12,751 nucleotides of DNA from JBEKZQ01 sp049509675 (GCA_049509675.1 JBEKZQ010000162.1:1-12751), one strand, 5' to 3'; positions 1-6,575 are shown, counted from the stretch's first letter. Notes: generated from the letters alone by a model not told the origin. Translations and numbers: made by a program.

Positions 1-849
1 TGCGGCGATGCCATGCGTTTCACCTTCCGCGTCCAACGGCACGCCACCGATCCGCTTCAGGACGTGATCTTGGCCGCCAGATACCTGACCTTCGGCTGCA
101 CCTCGGCGATCGCTGCCTCCGAAGCCCTTTGCACCCTCATAGAGCAGGGACATTATACCCCCATTAAGGCCCTGAAGATCAGGAATAAAGATATTGTCGA
201 TTTTCTCGAAGGCTTGCCCGAGCAAAAAATCCACTGCTCCGTGATGGGCGCCGAGGCGTTGGAGTCGGCCGTCTTCAATTGGGCCCAAAAGCGGGGCGTC
301 GATTTGGCCCAATTGGGCATCGATATCCATAAGGAGGAACAGCAGGAGGGGCGGATCGTTTGCAAGTGTTTCTCGCTCAGCGAGCCTTACATCCGTCGCA
401 AGATCAAGGAATTGAACCTCCGCACGATCCCTGAGATTACCAACGCCATCAAGGCCGGGGGGGCATGCATGTCGTGCCATCACGTGCCCGGCGGATTGCA
501 GGATCTGTTGGACGAGACCTGGGGCGACGGCCGCAAGGAGCTGAAAATCCTGCCGCAGATCAGCCTGACGCCGCTGGAGCCCGTGGCGGCGTCCAAGACC
601 GCGGCGATCGGCCTTTCGCCGTACCAGTTCAGCAAGAAGGTCGAGAAGGCGATGGACGAATACATTCGCCCGATGCTCCGGCAGGACGGCGGCGACGTGG
701 AAGTGCTCGATATCAAGGAGAACCTTGTCTACTGCCGCCTGGGCGGGGCCTGCCAGGGTTGCGCCGCGGCCGGTCATACGCTCAGGATGCTGGTGGAACG
801 CACGCTGAAGGAGACCGTCGATGAGCGCATCCGCGTGATCGAAGTGTGA
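1..849 (+). CDS. nifU: NifU Fe-S cluster scaffold protein (5' partial)
   Basis: NifU is a scaffold on which Fe-S clusters are built from sulfur delivered by a cysteine desulfurase, then passed to apo-proteins in the cytoplasm. The frame is open from base 1, so the start lies outside the window; the ATG at 13 is internal, within CGDAM. Counting from base 1, three domains are visible. The IscU-like part holds Cys1, Cys33 (GCTSAI) and Cys79 (HCSVMG). A central BFD-like [2Fe-2S] domain holds Cys121, Cys123, Cys156 and Cys159, with the 2/33/3 spacing I recall for Azotobacter NifU. The C-terminal NifU domain (about 220-282) has CQGC at 251-254. Family members usually have GCGSAI, so Thr34 is a small deviation. 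About 30-40 N-terminal residues are missing. nifS follows in the same direction after 92 bp. Nothing else in the window points to nitrogen fixation, so a general Fe-S role is as likely. Confidence 0.94.
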   Translation, partial: CGDAMRFTFRVQRHATDPLQDVILAARYLTFGCTSAIAASEALCTLIEQGHYTPIKALKIRNKDIVDFLEGLPEQKIHCSVMGAEALESAVFNWAQKRGVDLAQLGIDIHKEEQQEGRIVCKCFSLSEPYIRRKIKELNLRTIPEITNAIKAGGACMSCHHVPGGLQDLLDETWGDGRKELKILPQISLTPLEPVAASKTAAIGLSPYQFSKKVEKAMDEYIRPMLRQDGGDVEVLDIKENLVYCRLGGACQGCAAAGHTLRMLVERTLKETVDERIRVIEV

Positions 850-857
850 GGAGGAAA

Positions 858-929
858 GGGATTAGGGATTAGGGGCTGCCGTCCCATGTCCAACTTCCAT
901 CCGCTTGCGTCCAATCCCTAATCCCTAAT
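858..929. repeat. Inverted heptamer repeat (GGGATTA) between nifU and nifS
   Basis: GGGATTAGGGATTAGGGG at 858-875 is mirrored by CCAATCCCTAATCCCTAAT at 911-929, with about 35 bases between. Each arm has two GGGATTA/TAATCCC heptamers, so the RNA could form a hairpin of about 13-15 bp only 12 nt before the nifS ATG. There is no T-run, so it does not look like an intrinsic terminator. It resembles the other heptamer arrays at 3473-3555 and 12392-12630. Confidence 0.8.
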
Positions 930-941
930 GAGCCTATTAAC

Positions 942-2147
942 ATGATCTACGTCGACAACAACGCCACCACGCAAGTCGCGCCCGAAGTGGTCGAGGCGAT
1001 GGTGCCGCTGTTCACCGAGAACTACTTCAATCCCAGCTCGATGTACGAGCCGGCTCCGGGCGCCGCCGCCGCCTTGAGCAAGGCCCGGCAGGAGACCGCC
1101 CGGCACCTGGGCGTCGGCGATGCGAAGCAGATCCTCTTGACCTCCTGCGCCACCGAGAGCAACAACTCGGCCATCTTCGGCGCGGCCAAGGCCAATCGCA
1201 ATCGCCGCCACGTCGTCACCACCGCCGTCGAGCACCCGGCGGTCCTGGAAGTGTGCAAGGACCTGGAACGCAATGGCTACCGGGTCACCTACCTGGGCGT
1301 GGACCGCGACGGCAACCTCGACGTTCAGGAGTTCATCCACGCGCTCGGCCCGGAGACGCTGTTGGTCAGCATCATGTGGGCCAATAATGAAACGGGCGTG
1401 TTGTTTCCTATCGAACAACTTTCGCGGTTGACCAAGCAGACCGACCCGGGCATCATCTTTCACACCGACGCCACGCAATTGGTGGGCAAGGTAGCCATCG
1501 ATCTGGCCGGCCAATATGAACACGTCGATCTGCTCTCATTCTCGGGCCACAAGCTGCATGCTCCGAAGGGGGTGGGCGTGCTCTACATCAAGCGCGGCAC
1601 GCCCTGCCGGCCGTTCATGATCGGCGGGCACCAGGAGGAAGGCCGCCGGGCTGGCACCGAGAATGTTCCCTATATCGTGGGACTGGCCAAGGCCATGGAA
1701 CTGGCGGCGGAGCATTACGACGACGAAGAGAGCCGCGTCCGCGCCCTTCGCGACCGCCTGGAGCGCGAACTTCAGCAACGGATTCCCAACGTGGAAGTCA
1801 ACGGCAGGAATGCCCCCCGGCTGCCCAATACGCTGAACATTTCCTTCCATTACGTCGAGGGCGAGGGGATGCTCTATCAACTGAGCGCAGCCGGGATCTG
1901 CGCCTCCAGCGGTTCCGCCTGCACGTCCGGCTCCTTGGAGCCCTCCCACGTGCTGCGGGCGATGAACGTCCCGTTTACGGCGGTCCACGGTTCGGTCCGC
2001 TTCAGCCTCAGCCGCTACAACAGCGATGCGGACATCCAACGGATCATCGAGGTCTTTCCGCAGATCGTGGCCAATCTCCGCCGTTTGTCGCCTTATTGGG
2101 ACCAGGAGCACAACAGGCCCCGACCCAACGCCGACGAGTTGATTTAG
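942..2147 (+). CDS. nifS: Cysteine desulfurase, NifS/IscS class
   Basis: A PLP enzyme that takes sulfur from L-cysteine, giving alanine and a protein-bound persulfide for Fe-S assembly on NifU. The 401-aa length is normal for the class. Visible landmarks are the N-terminal YVDNNATT, His98 in VEHPA, Asp176 and Gln179 in HTDATQ, the PLP lysine Lys204 in SFSGHK, and the mobile loop with persulfide-carrying Cys327 in SSGSACTSGS. GSVRFSLSRYN near 350-360 is the usual C-terminal signature. The long SSGSACTSGS loop places it in the NifS/IscS group rather than SufS. The ATG at 942 starts directly at the conserved N-terminus. No convincing Shine-Dalgarno sequence is seen, and the inverted heptamer repeat ends 12 nt upstream, which may affect translation or mRNA processing. 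It is probably co-transcribed with nifU. Confidence 0.95.
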   Translation: MIYVDNNATTQVAPEVVEAMVPLFTENYFNPSSMYEPAPGAAAALSKARQETARHLGVGDAKQILLTSCATESNNSAIFGAAKANRNRRHVVTTAVEHPAVLEVCKDLERNGYRVTYLGVDRDGNLDVQEFIHALGPETLLVSIMWANNETGVLFPIEQLSRLTKQTDPGIIFHTDATQLVGKVAIDLAGQYEHVDLLSFSGHKLHAPKGVGVLYIKRGTPCRPFMIGGHQEEGRRAGTENVPYIVGLAKAMELAAEHYDDEESRVRALRDRLERELQQRIPNVEVNGRNAPRLPNTLNISFHYVEGEGMLYQLSAAGICASSGSACTSGSLEPSHVLRAMNVPFTAVHGSVRFSLSRYNSDADIQRIIEVFPQIVANLRRLSPYWDQEHNRPRPNADELI

Positions 2148-2193
2148 GAGAAGCGGTAGCCCCGCCGGACCACATGGTAGCGGACGCGATCGC

Positions 2194-2508
2194 CTACTCC
2201 GCAATCCCAAGACCCTCTTGCGCCACGTAGGCGATCCGCACCAACATCACGTTGCCATTGTCGATGTGATCGACGACCTCATAGACGTGCTGCTGGAAGC
2301 GGTGGGAAGGATCGTGCTGGAGTCGCTCCTTGACCAGCGCCTCGATGGCGAAATCCGAGGCGGTCCGGAAGCGCTGCCCGAGGCGACCGTGGTGCGTCAG
2401 GGCGTAATAATGCCGGACTTCTTTGTCTTTGGCCAACTCCCCGGTGATTTTCTTACCGTCCAACGGCCCGCCGGCGAACTTGAAGATGATCGTCTTCATA
2501 CGGTCCAT
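2194..2508 (-). CDS. Hypothetical 104-aa protein with FAGGPLDGK motif
   Basis: I do not recognise a named family. The protein starts MDRMKTIIFKFAGGPLDGKK. Short proteins with a similar GGPLDGK start are familiar to me as uncharacterised bacterial and phage-like proteins. It looks soluble, mixed alpha/beta, with a basic and aromatic middle (RHYYALTHHGR, about 32-41) and a C-terminal strand-rich part (HVYEVVDHIDNG). No signal peptide, membrane helix or catalytic motif is evident. The ATG at 2508 is chosen because the in-frame extension further upstream translates the 88-bp palindromic repeats; a second ATG at 2499 is possible. A weak GGTGA lies ahead of the start. It converges with nifS, with 46 bp between the two stops and no clear terminator hairpin. 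Confidence 0.7.
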   Translation of the reverse strand: MDRMKTIIFKFAGGPLDGKKITGELAKDKEVRHYYALTHHGRLGQRFRTASDFAIEALVKERLQHDPSHRFQQHVYEVVDHIDNGNVMLVRIAYVAQEGLGIAE

Positions 2509-2543
2509 TATATCACCGCGCGGCGTGTTGCGCGTGGCAGGTT

Positions 2544-2739
2544 TGCAAAGTCCAGGGTCTGGTCCATTTTTCGGCTCACAGACCCTGCGATGGCCAATAC
2601 GTTCTGCCCGAAAACATGGACCTGACCCCCTCGCGCCCAAGGTCCGGGGTCTGGTCCATTTTTCGGCTCGCAGACCCTGCGATGGCCGATACGTTCTGCC
2701 CGAAAACATGGACCTGACCCCCTCGCGCCAGACTTTGCA
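2544..2739. repeat. Two tandem 88-bp palindromic repeat units with outer inverted repeat
   Basis: Units at 2550-2637 and 2642-2729 align without gaps at an offset of 92 bp and differ at about three positions. Each unit is itself an imperfect palindrome: in the second unit the left arm at 2646-2666 (GGGGTCTGGTCCATTTTTCG) pairs with the right arm at 2700-2721 (CGAAAACATGGACCTGACCC). The pair is framed by an 8-bp inverted repeat, TGCAAAGT (2544-2551) and ACTTTGCA (2732-2739). A diverged third copy lies at 10631-10706. No coding potential is supported. It looks like a REP- or MITE-like mobile palindrome. Confidence 0.85.
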
Positions 2740-2769
2740 GTTCTCTTGGTCTTGGAGTGTGCCGGGTGT

Positions 2770-2797
2770 GTGACAGATTGCAAATCCGGTCTACAAT
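2770..2797 (+). promoter_or_regulatory. Candidate sigma-70 promoter for cmk
   Basis: GTGACA (2770-2775, 5/6 to TTGACA) is followed after 16 bp by TACAAT (2792-2797, 5/6 to TATAAT). Transcription would start near 2803-2805, on or next to the cmk ATG, so the mRNA may be leaderless. This fits the absence of any Shine-Dalgarno sequence there. Confidence 0.55.
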
Positions 2798-2804
2798 AAA
2801 CGCC

Positions 2805-3461
2805 ATGATTATCACCATCGACGGACCGGCGGGAGCCGGCAAGAGCAGCGTGGCGCGGGTTCTGGCCCAGCGGCTCGGGTTTCGGTTCCTGGACACAGGG
2901 GCCATGTATCGGGCGGTGGCCCTGGCCGGCCTCCGCCGCGGACTGGACTGGGACCGGCCCGACGACCTGGCCCAGTTGGCCGAAAAGATCGAGATCCGGG
3001 TTGCCGGCCAGCGGATCTATCTGGATGGCGAGGACGTTACGGAGACAGCCCGTACGTCTGAGGTAACGGCCGTAACTCGTTACGCCGCCGACAACCCCGC
3101 GGTCCGTGCCCGGCTCGTGGAACTTCAGCGGGCCGTGGCCGGACAGGACGACATCGTCACCGAGGGCCGCGATCAGGGAACGGTCGTTTTCCCCACGGCA
3201 GAGTGCAAGATTTTTCTGACAGCCAGTCCTCGGGAGCGCGCGCGGCGGCGGCTCCGGGACCTTCAGGCCCAGGGCGAGCCGGTAACGCTCGACCAGGTCT
3301 TGCTCGCCCAGCAGCAACGCGACATGGAAGACATGCGACGGGCCGTCGGGCCACTCCTTCCCGCCGCCGATGCCCTCGAAATCGCCACCGATGACCTGAC
3401 CCTCCGGCAGGTCGTCGATCGGCTGGAATCCTTGGCCAGAGAAAGGTATGGTATAGTTTGA
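2805..3461 (+). CDS. cmk: Cytidylate kinase
   Basis: Phosphorylates CMP and dCMP with ATP in cytoplasmic pyrimidine nucleotide metabolism. The 218 residues are close to the usual 220-230. The P-loop GPAGAGKSS is at 7-15, followed by LDTGAMYRA (29-37) in the NMP-binding region, the EGRDQGTVVFP strand (120-130), the arginine-rich lid segment RERARRR (143-149) and QQRDMEDM (170-177). Most homologues read GRDIGT or GRDMGT where this has GRDQGT. The ATG at 2805 is chosen because the conserved MIITIDGPAGAGKSS begins there; the frame stays open for 16 codons upstream but that part is not family-like and covers the promoter. plsC follows in the same direction across a 99-bp gap filled by the heptamer array, so the two are probably one transcription unit. 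Confidence 0.95.
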   Translation: MIITIDGPAGAGKSSVARVLAQRLGFRFLDTGAMYRAVALAGLRRGLDWDRPDDLAQLAEKIEIRVAGQRIYLDGEDVTETARTSEVTAVTRYAADNPAVRARLVELQRAVAGQDDIVTEGRDQGTVVFPTAECKIFLTASPRERARRRLRDLQAQGEPVTLDQVLLAQQQRDMEDMRRAVGPLLPAADALEIATDDLTLRQVVDRLESLARERYGIV

Positions 3462-3472
3462 AGTTTGTCAGT

Positions 3473-3555
3473 GTTCAGTTTTCAGTACGCTAACGCGGTT
3501 GAAAACTGAAAACTGAAAACTGAAAACTGAAAACTGAAAACTGAAAACTGAAAAC
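3473..3555. repeat. Heptamer array (TGAAAAC x8) with inverted partner
   Basis: Eight perfect TGAAAAC units run from 3500 to 3555. Two inverted units (GTTCAGTTTTCAGT, 3473-3486) stand upstream, separated by a 13-nt spacer, so a stable A/T-rich hairpin is possible. The array ends five bases before the plsC ATG and takes the place where a ribosome binding site would be expected. Unlike a CRISPR array, there are no spacers. Confidence 0.9.
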
Positions 3556-3560
3556 TTCCC

Positions 3561-4271
3561 ATGACCGCTCGTTCCCGGCTACAACGAATCTGGTACGGCT
3601 TGCTCAAGCGGTTATTGTTCCTGGCGGGCGTCATGTTCTTTCGGGTCCGCTATTTCGGTCGCGAGAACATCCCCGCAACGGGTGGAGTGCTGGTGGTCTC
3701 GAACCATCAAAGCCATTTCGACCCGCCACTTGTGGGGGCAGGATGCCCGCGACACATGAATTATCTCGCCCGCAAGACGCTCTTTGGTTTTGCTCCGTTT
3801 CGCTGGTTGATCCGATCGCTGGACGCCATACCGATCGACCGGGATGGGATTGGGCTGGGGGGGCTCAAGGAATCGTTACGGCGTTTGAAGCGGGGCGAGA
3901 TGGTGCTGATATTTCCCGAGGGAACGCGAAGCGGCGACGGCCAGGTGGCGGCGTTTCGGCCCGGTTTTACGGTGTTGGCTTCCCGCTCCGGCTCGGCCAT
4001 CCTTCCCGTGGCGATCGACGGCGCTTTTGCCGTCTGGCCGCGTTGGCGGAAGTTTCCCGGCTTGGGCACCATCCACGTCTATTTTGGCCCGCCGCTGATG
4101 CCCCGGGAGATCGCCGGCCGCGATGAACGGGAACTGGTCGCCGAGATCCAGCGCCGCGTCGAGGAGTGCCATGCCTGGGTGCGAAAGCACGCGGTTCTCA
4201 TCGGCTCGGGCAACCGCAACGGCCGCCCCGCAACATCGCCCGCTGCCCCTTCAGCCTGTCGCGGCTGGTGA
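3561..4271 (+). CDS. plsC: 1-acyl-sn-glycerol-3-phosphate acyltransferase (PlsC family)
   Basis: Transfers an acyl chain to lysophosphatidate to make phosphatidate at the inner face of the cytoplasmic membrane. The LPLAT signature is complete: the catalytic HX4D motif is His49-Asp54 in NHQSHFD, and FPEGTRS at 118-124 is the substrate phosphate site. A single hydrophobic stretch at about 12-28 can anchor or dip into the membrane. Length (236 aa) is normal. The last 25 residues or so, rich in Pro, Ala, Ser and Arg, are not family-like and end just before the first 74-bp repeat, so the 3' end may have been remodelled by whatever entered there. No Shine-Dalgarno sequence is visible, because the heptamer array runs almost to the ATG. 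cmk-plsC adjacency is widespread in bacteria and supports both calls. Confidence 0.92.
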   Translation: MTARSRLQRIWYGLLKRLLFLAGVMFFRVRYFGRENIPATGGVLVVSNHQSHFDPPLVGAGCPRHMNYLARKTLFGFAPFRWLIRSLDAIPIDRDGIGLGGLKESLRRLKRGEMVLIFPEGTRSGDGQVAAFRPGFTVLASRSGSAILPVAIDGAFAVWPRWRKFPGLGTIHVYFGPPLMPREIAGRDERELVAEIQRRVEECHAWVRKHAVLIGSGNRNGRPATSPAAPSACRGW

Positions 4272-4305
4272 TCGAGCCGCCGCAGGGCGCCGTGATCGAG
4301 AATAT

Positions 4306-4379
4306 CTCACCCCCTTGCTTCAGTAGCCCAGCTTGGGGTAAACTCGCTAGTGCTGGGTGAAATCAAATTTCCTATCCCT
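4306..4379. repeat. 74-bp dispersed repeat, copy 1
   Basis: Begins CTCACCCCCTTGCTTCAGTA and aligns without gaps to 7021-7094, with about eight mismatches. It contains a short palindromic core (CCCAGCTTGGGG, then CTAGTGCTGGGT). Similarity stops sharply at the left end in both copies. The two copies are direct repeats framing 2.7 kb that hold vapBC, tandem repeats, a nuclease candidate and a broken transposase. Confidence 0.85.
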
Positions 4380-4547
4380 GATATTGGGGCCATGCATAGC
4401 CGTCCCCGTATCCAAAAGGACGAGGGATTGCAGATCCGAACACATCGAGTGCCGTCCAACCGGTGTGTTCGCACGTAACTAAGCCCTTCCGCCGCCTGGG
4501 CACAGAGATAGCTACCCGCAGACGAGCGGCGGCCGTTTTGCGCGCAA
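4380..4547. other. Non-coding stretch, no gene supported
   Basis: Between repeat copy 1 and the vapBC promoter. A minus-strand reading frame covering 4372-4575 contains phrases such as GWTALDVFG that loosely recall C-terminal parts of uncharacterised proteins, so it could be a gene remnant. It has only a TTG start inside the vapB promoter and no ribosome binding site, so no gene is called. Confidence 0.4.
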
Positions 4548-4595
4548 TGGACGTGGCCGTCTTCGGGGGGTACAATTATATAGCGATGCCCCCCC
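4548..4595 (+). promoter_or_regulatory. Candidate vapBC promoter with flanking G/C inverted repeat
   Basis: TACAAT at 4571-4576 makes a good -10; the -35 (TGGACG, 4548-4553, 17-bp spacer) is only fair. The -10 sits between GGGGGG (4565-4570) and CCCCCC (4589-4595), an inverted repeat that could be an operator for an autoregulating TA complex or a hairpin in the leader. The operator role is inference. Confidence 0.4.
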
Positions 4596-4614
4596 TAGCA
4601 AAGGAGACTCAGCA

Positions 4615-4812
4615 TTGGATACGACGACGCCAACCGCCGCTCGCAATGAAGCCCGCGACCTGGTCAACGCCGAACTGCGCGAAGAGCGAATGGCACGCAT
4701 GACCCCTGAGCGGCGGACTTTGTACCATCGCATCGCAAAGCGTCGCGAGGAAGCTGGCGCTGTAGAACACGACCTCGTGGCGTCGCTGAAGGAGCTGCGC
4801 GACAATGGCTGA
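4615..4812 (+). CDS. Putative antitoxin of a VapBC-type pair (TTG start)
   Basis: A 65-aa, highly charged, mostly helical protein directly upstream of and overlapping a PIN-domain toxin gene, the standard antitoxin position. I see no clear AbrB, ribbon-helix-helix or Phd signature, so the class is open; position and size carry the call. The start is TTG at 4615: AAGGAG at 4601-4606 lies 8 nt upstream, and no ATG fits that site. The stop (4810-4812) overlaps the toxin ATG (4805) by 8 bp, consistent with translational coupling. In this family the antitoxin occupies the toxin's active site with its C-terminal half and usually represses the operon as a complex. Here the C-terminal part (VEHDLVASLKELRDNG) would be the likely toxin-binding segment. 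Confidence 0.72.
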   Translation: MDTTTPTAARNEARDLVNAELREERMARMTPERRTLYHRIAKRREEAGAVEHDLVASLKELRDNG

Positions 4813-5281
4813 GCGGCTCGTGGTCGACGCCTCGGTCGTCGCGAAGTGGTTTCTCAAAGACGAGCTCGAGACCGACGTCGACTTGGCCGACGGCCTGCTC
4901 GTCGCGCTGCTGGCGGGCGACGCTGATCTGCACGCACCGAAGACCTTGCGATATGAAATCTGCGGCCTGTTAACCAAGGCTTGTCGGGTGCGCGTGCCCT
5001 CTACCGGCAAACCGCGACTCAGCAAGATCGACGCCGTCGAGCACGTGCGTGACTTTTTGTCTTTGCCGCTTCAGTTCTGCGAACCTTCCGCCGAAGAGGA
5101 GTTGGCGTCCGTGGAACTCGCCGTCGATCAGGCCAGAAGCTACTACGACATGACGTACCTACGCCTGGCAATGACTCTCGGCTGCAAGTGCTGCCTCGCC
5201 GATCAAAGGGTGCTCGGCGGCGTGGGACCGACGTTCCCCCGCCAACACATAGTGACGCTGGCACAACTTCAAACGCCATGA
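4805..5281 (+). CDS. vapC: PIN-domain ribonuclease toxin, VapC family
   Basis: VapC toxins are Mg2+-dependent RNases that cleave tRNA or rRNA and stop translation when not bound by their antitoxin. The protein is 158 aa, slightly longer than the common 130-145. The PIN acidic residues are all visible: Asp8 in VVDASVVAKWF, Glu51 in LRYEICGLL, Asp115 in YYDMTYLRLA and Asp133 in LADQRVL. An intact quartet suggests an active nuclease. The segment at 61-76 (RVRVPSTGKPRLSK) is a charged insertion relative to short VapCs. The ATG overlaps the antitoxin stop by 8 bp and the pair shares one promoter. It lies in the accessory block between plsC and rpsA, within the 2.7-kb segment bounded by the 74-bp repeats, as expected of a mobile TA module. 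Confidence 0.88.
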   Translation: MAERLVVDASVVAKWFLKDELETDVDLADGLLVALLAGDADLHAPKTLRYEICGLLTKACRVRVPSTGKPRLSKIDAVEHVRDFLSLPLQFCEPSAEEELASVELAVDQARSYYDMTYLRLAMTLGCKCCLADQRVLGGVGPTFPRQHIVTLAQLQTP

Positions 5282-5292
5282 CCGATCAACCG

Positions 5293-5342
5293 AGAGATGG
5301 GGTCACCCAGAGATGCAGAGATGGGGTCGCGCACAGAGATGA
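5293..5342. repeat. 24-bp imperfect tandem duplication
   Basis: AGAGATGGGGTC occurs at 5293 and again at 5317, each followed by a CAGAGATG variant, giving two tandem copies of about 24 bp directly after vapC. No function is evident. Confidence 0.65.
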
Positions 5343-5373
5343 TATCAGGCTTACGTTTTCTGCTTTGCTTTAC

Positions 5374-5589
5374 AAAGGGGAGCGAAAGAGGAGAGCGAAA
5401 GGGGACATTCTACTGTATCACGAATTATCGTCGTTTTACGTTCCATGTTCTCATGATTGCGCAAAGGGGAGCGAAAGGGGGGGGAGCGAAAGGGGACATT
5501 CTACTTTATCACGAATTATCGTCGTTTTACGTTCCATGTTCTCATGATTGCGCAAAAAGCAGAATGTCCCCCTTTTGCCCCTTTGCCCT
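5374..5589. repeat. Two 91-bp direct repeats closed by an inverted arm
   Basis: From GCGAAAGGGGACATTCTACT (5395-5414 and 5486-5505) both copies run on nearly identically to CATGATTGCGCAAA, at an offset of 91 bp. An inverted arm, AGCAGAATGTCCCCCTTTTG (from 5558), pairs with the copy heads, so each head can form a palindrome with it. The ends share the GGGGACA core with the elements at 2550, 6598 and 10631. Short frames reading through this region only translate the repeat and are not genes. Confidence 0.85.
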
Positions 5590-5681
5590 CCACCCTGGCG
5601 CGTAATACGTGCGGCGTGCGGAGCGCTGCGTCACGGGGGCCTCGCAAGTGACTTCCGGCATTAGCTCGAAAGGGAAACGAA

Positions 5682-6575
5682 ATGGATGCCATCGCCACAA
5701 CCAAAGTCCTATCTATCGCCGAATGCGGATACCATGAGTCCTGGCTCCGGGACAGGATTTATGACGATCCGAGCATTCTGGGGCTGGGAGAACTGCAAGC
5801 GGTCATGAGGGAGAAGACCCAATGCTCAGGAGGACGACTCGATCTGTTATTGAAGAATCCAGTGGACGATTCGATGTACGAAGTTGAACTGCAACTTGGG
5901 GCAACGGACGAGTCCCACATCATCCGGACAATCGAGTACTGGGGCAACGAGAAGCGGCGCTGGCCGAGCCGAAGCCACACCGCAGTGCTGGTGGCCGAAG
6001 AGATTACCAGCCGCTTTTTCAATGTGGTTCAGCTCCTGAGCATGGCGGTTCCCATCGTTGGAATACAAGCCAACGTAGTTGAGGTAGCGGGAACGAAGGC
6101 TCTGCACTTCACCAAGATGATCGACTCCTACGAGGAACCCGAGGAGGATGAGACCCCTCAGCAGGCGTATGACGAGAAGTACTGGGTCGATCATTATCCT
6201 GGAACGCTTGAATGCGCGCGGTGGTACAAGGAACTGCTTTCCAAAGGGTATGGAGAGATCCCCACGAAGTATTTTGAGAACGGCATCTCCCTGCTCGTGG
6301 GTGGCATTGCCCGGGTGTGGGTTTCTAGGAGGAGAAACGACAGAGCCTTTATCGAAGTCAAGTATGCGGAGGGGAAAATTGAGGAGGCGGTTGACTATCT
6401 CAACAAAGAGGGCGTGACCTGCGACGCCCGGCGAGACCAATTGCGATTCAACGTCAACCTCCAACAGTTGAAGGATAAGCAGTCGGTTCACGACTGGCTG
6501 GTTCATCGCCTCGCACCCCAGTATCTTACTCAAACTGCCAACGCCCCCGTGGGGCTTGTCGCCACGGAGCGCTGA
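5682..6575 (+). CDS. PD-(D/E)XK nuclease-like protein of unknown function
   Basis: A 297-aa protein I recognise only at fold level. The N-terminal half carries a pattern typical of PD-(D/E)XK nucleases: Glu37 (LGELQ), Asp54 (GGRLDLLL), then a strand with Glu67-x-Glu69-x-Gln71 (YEVELQLG), where Gln stands in the usual lysine place as in some superfamily branches. It is followed by TIEYWGNEKRR and HTAVLVAEEITSRFFNVVQLL (helix and strand). The C-terminal half (about 165-285) is acidic and helical with no domain I can name. GAAAGGGAAAC precedes the ATG at a plausible ribosome-binding distance. GC content is visibly lower than in rpsA or nifS, suggesting transfer. It stands alone on its strand between repeats; a DNA methyltransferase lies about 1 kb downstream on the other strand. 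It could be a restriction-like or repair nuclease; neither activity nor partner can be shown here. Confidence 0.72.
   Translation: MDAIATTKVLSIAECGYHESWLRDRIYDDPSILGLGELQAVMREKTQCSGGRLDLLLKNPVDDSMYEVELQLGATDESHIIRTIEYWGNEKRRWPSRSHTAVLVAEEITSRFFNVVQLLSMAVPIVGIQANVVEVAGTKALHFTKMIDSYEEPEEDETPQQAYDEKYWVDHYPGTLECARWYKELLSKGYGEIPTKYFENGISLLVGGIARVWVSRRRNDRAFIEVKYAEGKIEEAVDYLNKEGVTCDARRDQLRFNVNLQQLKDKQSVHDWLVHRLAPQYLTQTANAPVGLVATER

Noticed and set aside
1..2147. Nitrogen fixation (nif) cluster
   Set aside because: Only nifU and nifS are present; both also serve general Fe-S assembly, and no nitrogenase or nif regulatory gene is visible.
2508..3317. A 269-codon minus-strand frame over the repeats and cmk
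   Set aside because: Its C-terminal part translates the 88-bp repeats twice and the rest is antisense to cmk.
3500..3555. CRISPR-like regular repeats
   Set aside because: Units are 7 bp and contiguous with no spacers; no cas gene is present.
4372..4575. Minus-strand 67-codon frame with GWTALDVFG
   Set aside because: The weak resemblance to ends of uncharacterised proteins is not enough; it has a TTG start inside a likely promoter and no ribosome binding site. Kept only as a possible remnant.
5188..5605. Several short plus-strand frames with repeated peptide phrases
   Set aside because: They only translate the 91-bp direct repeats, and the repeated peptide appears in different frames.
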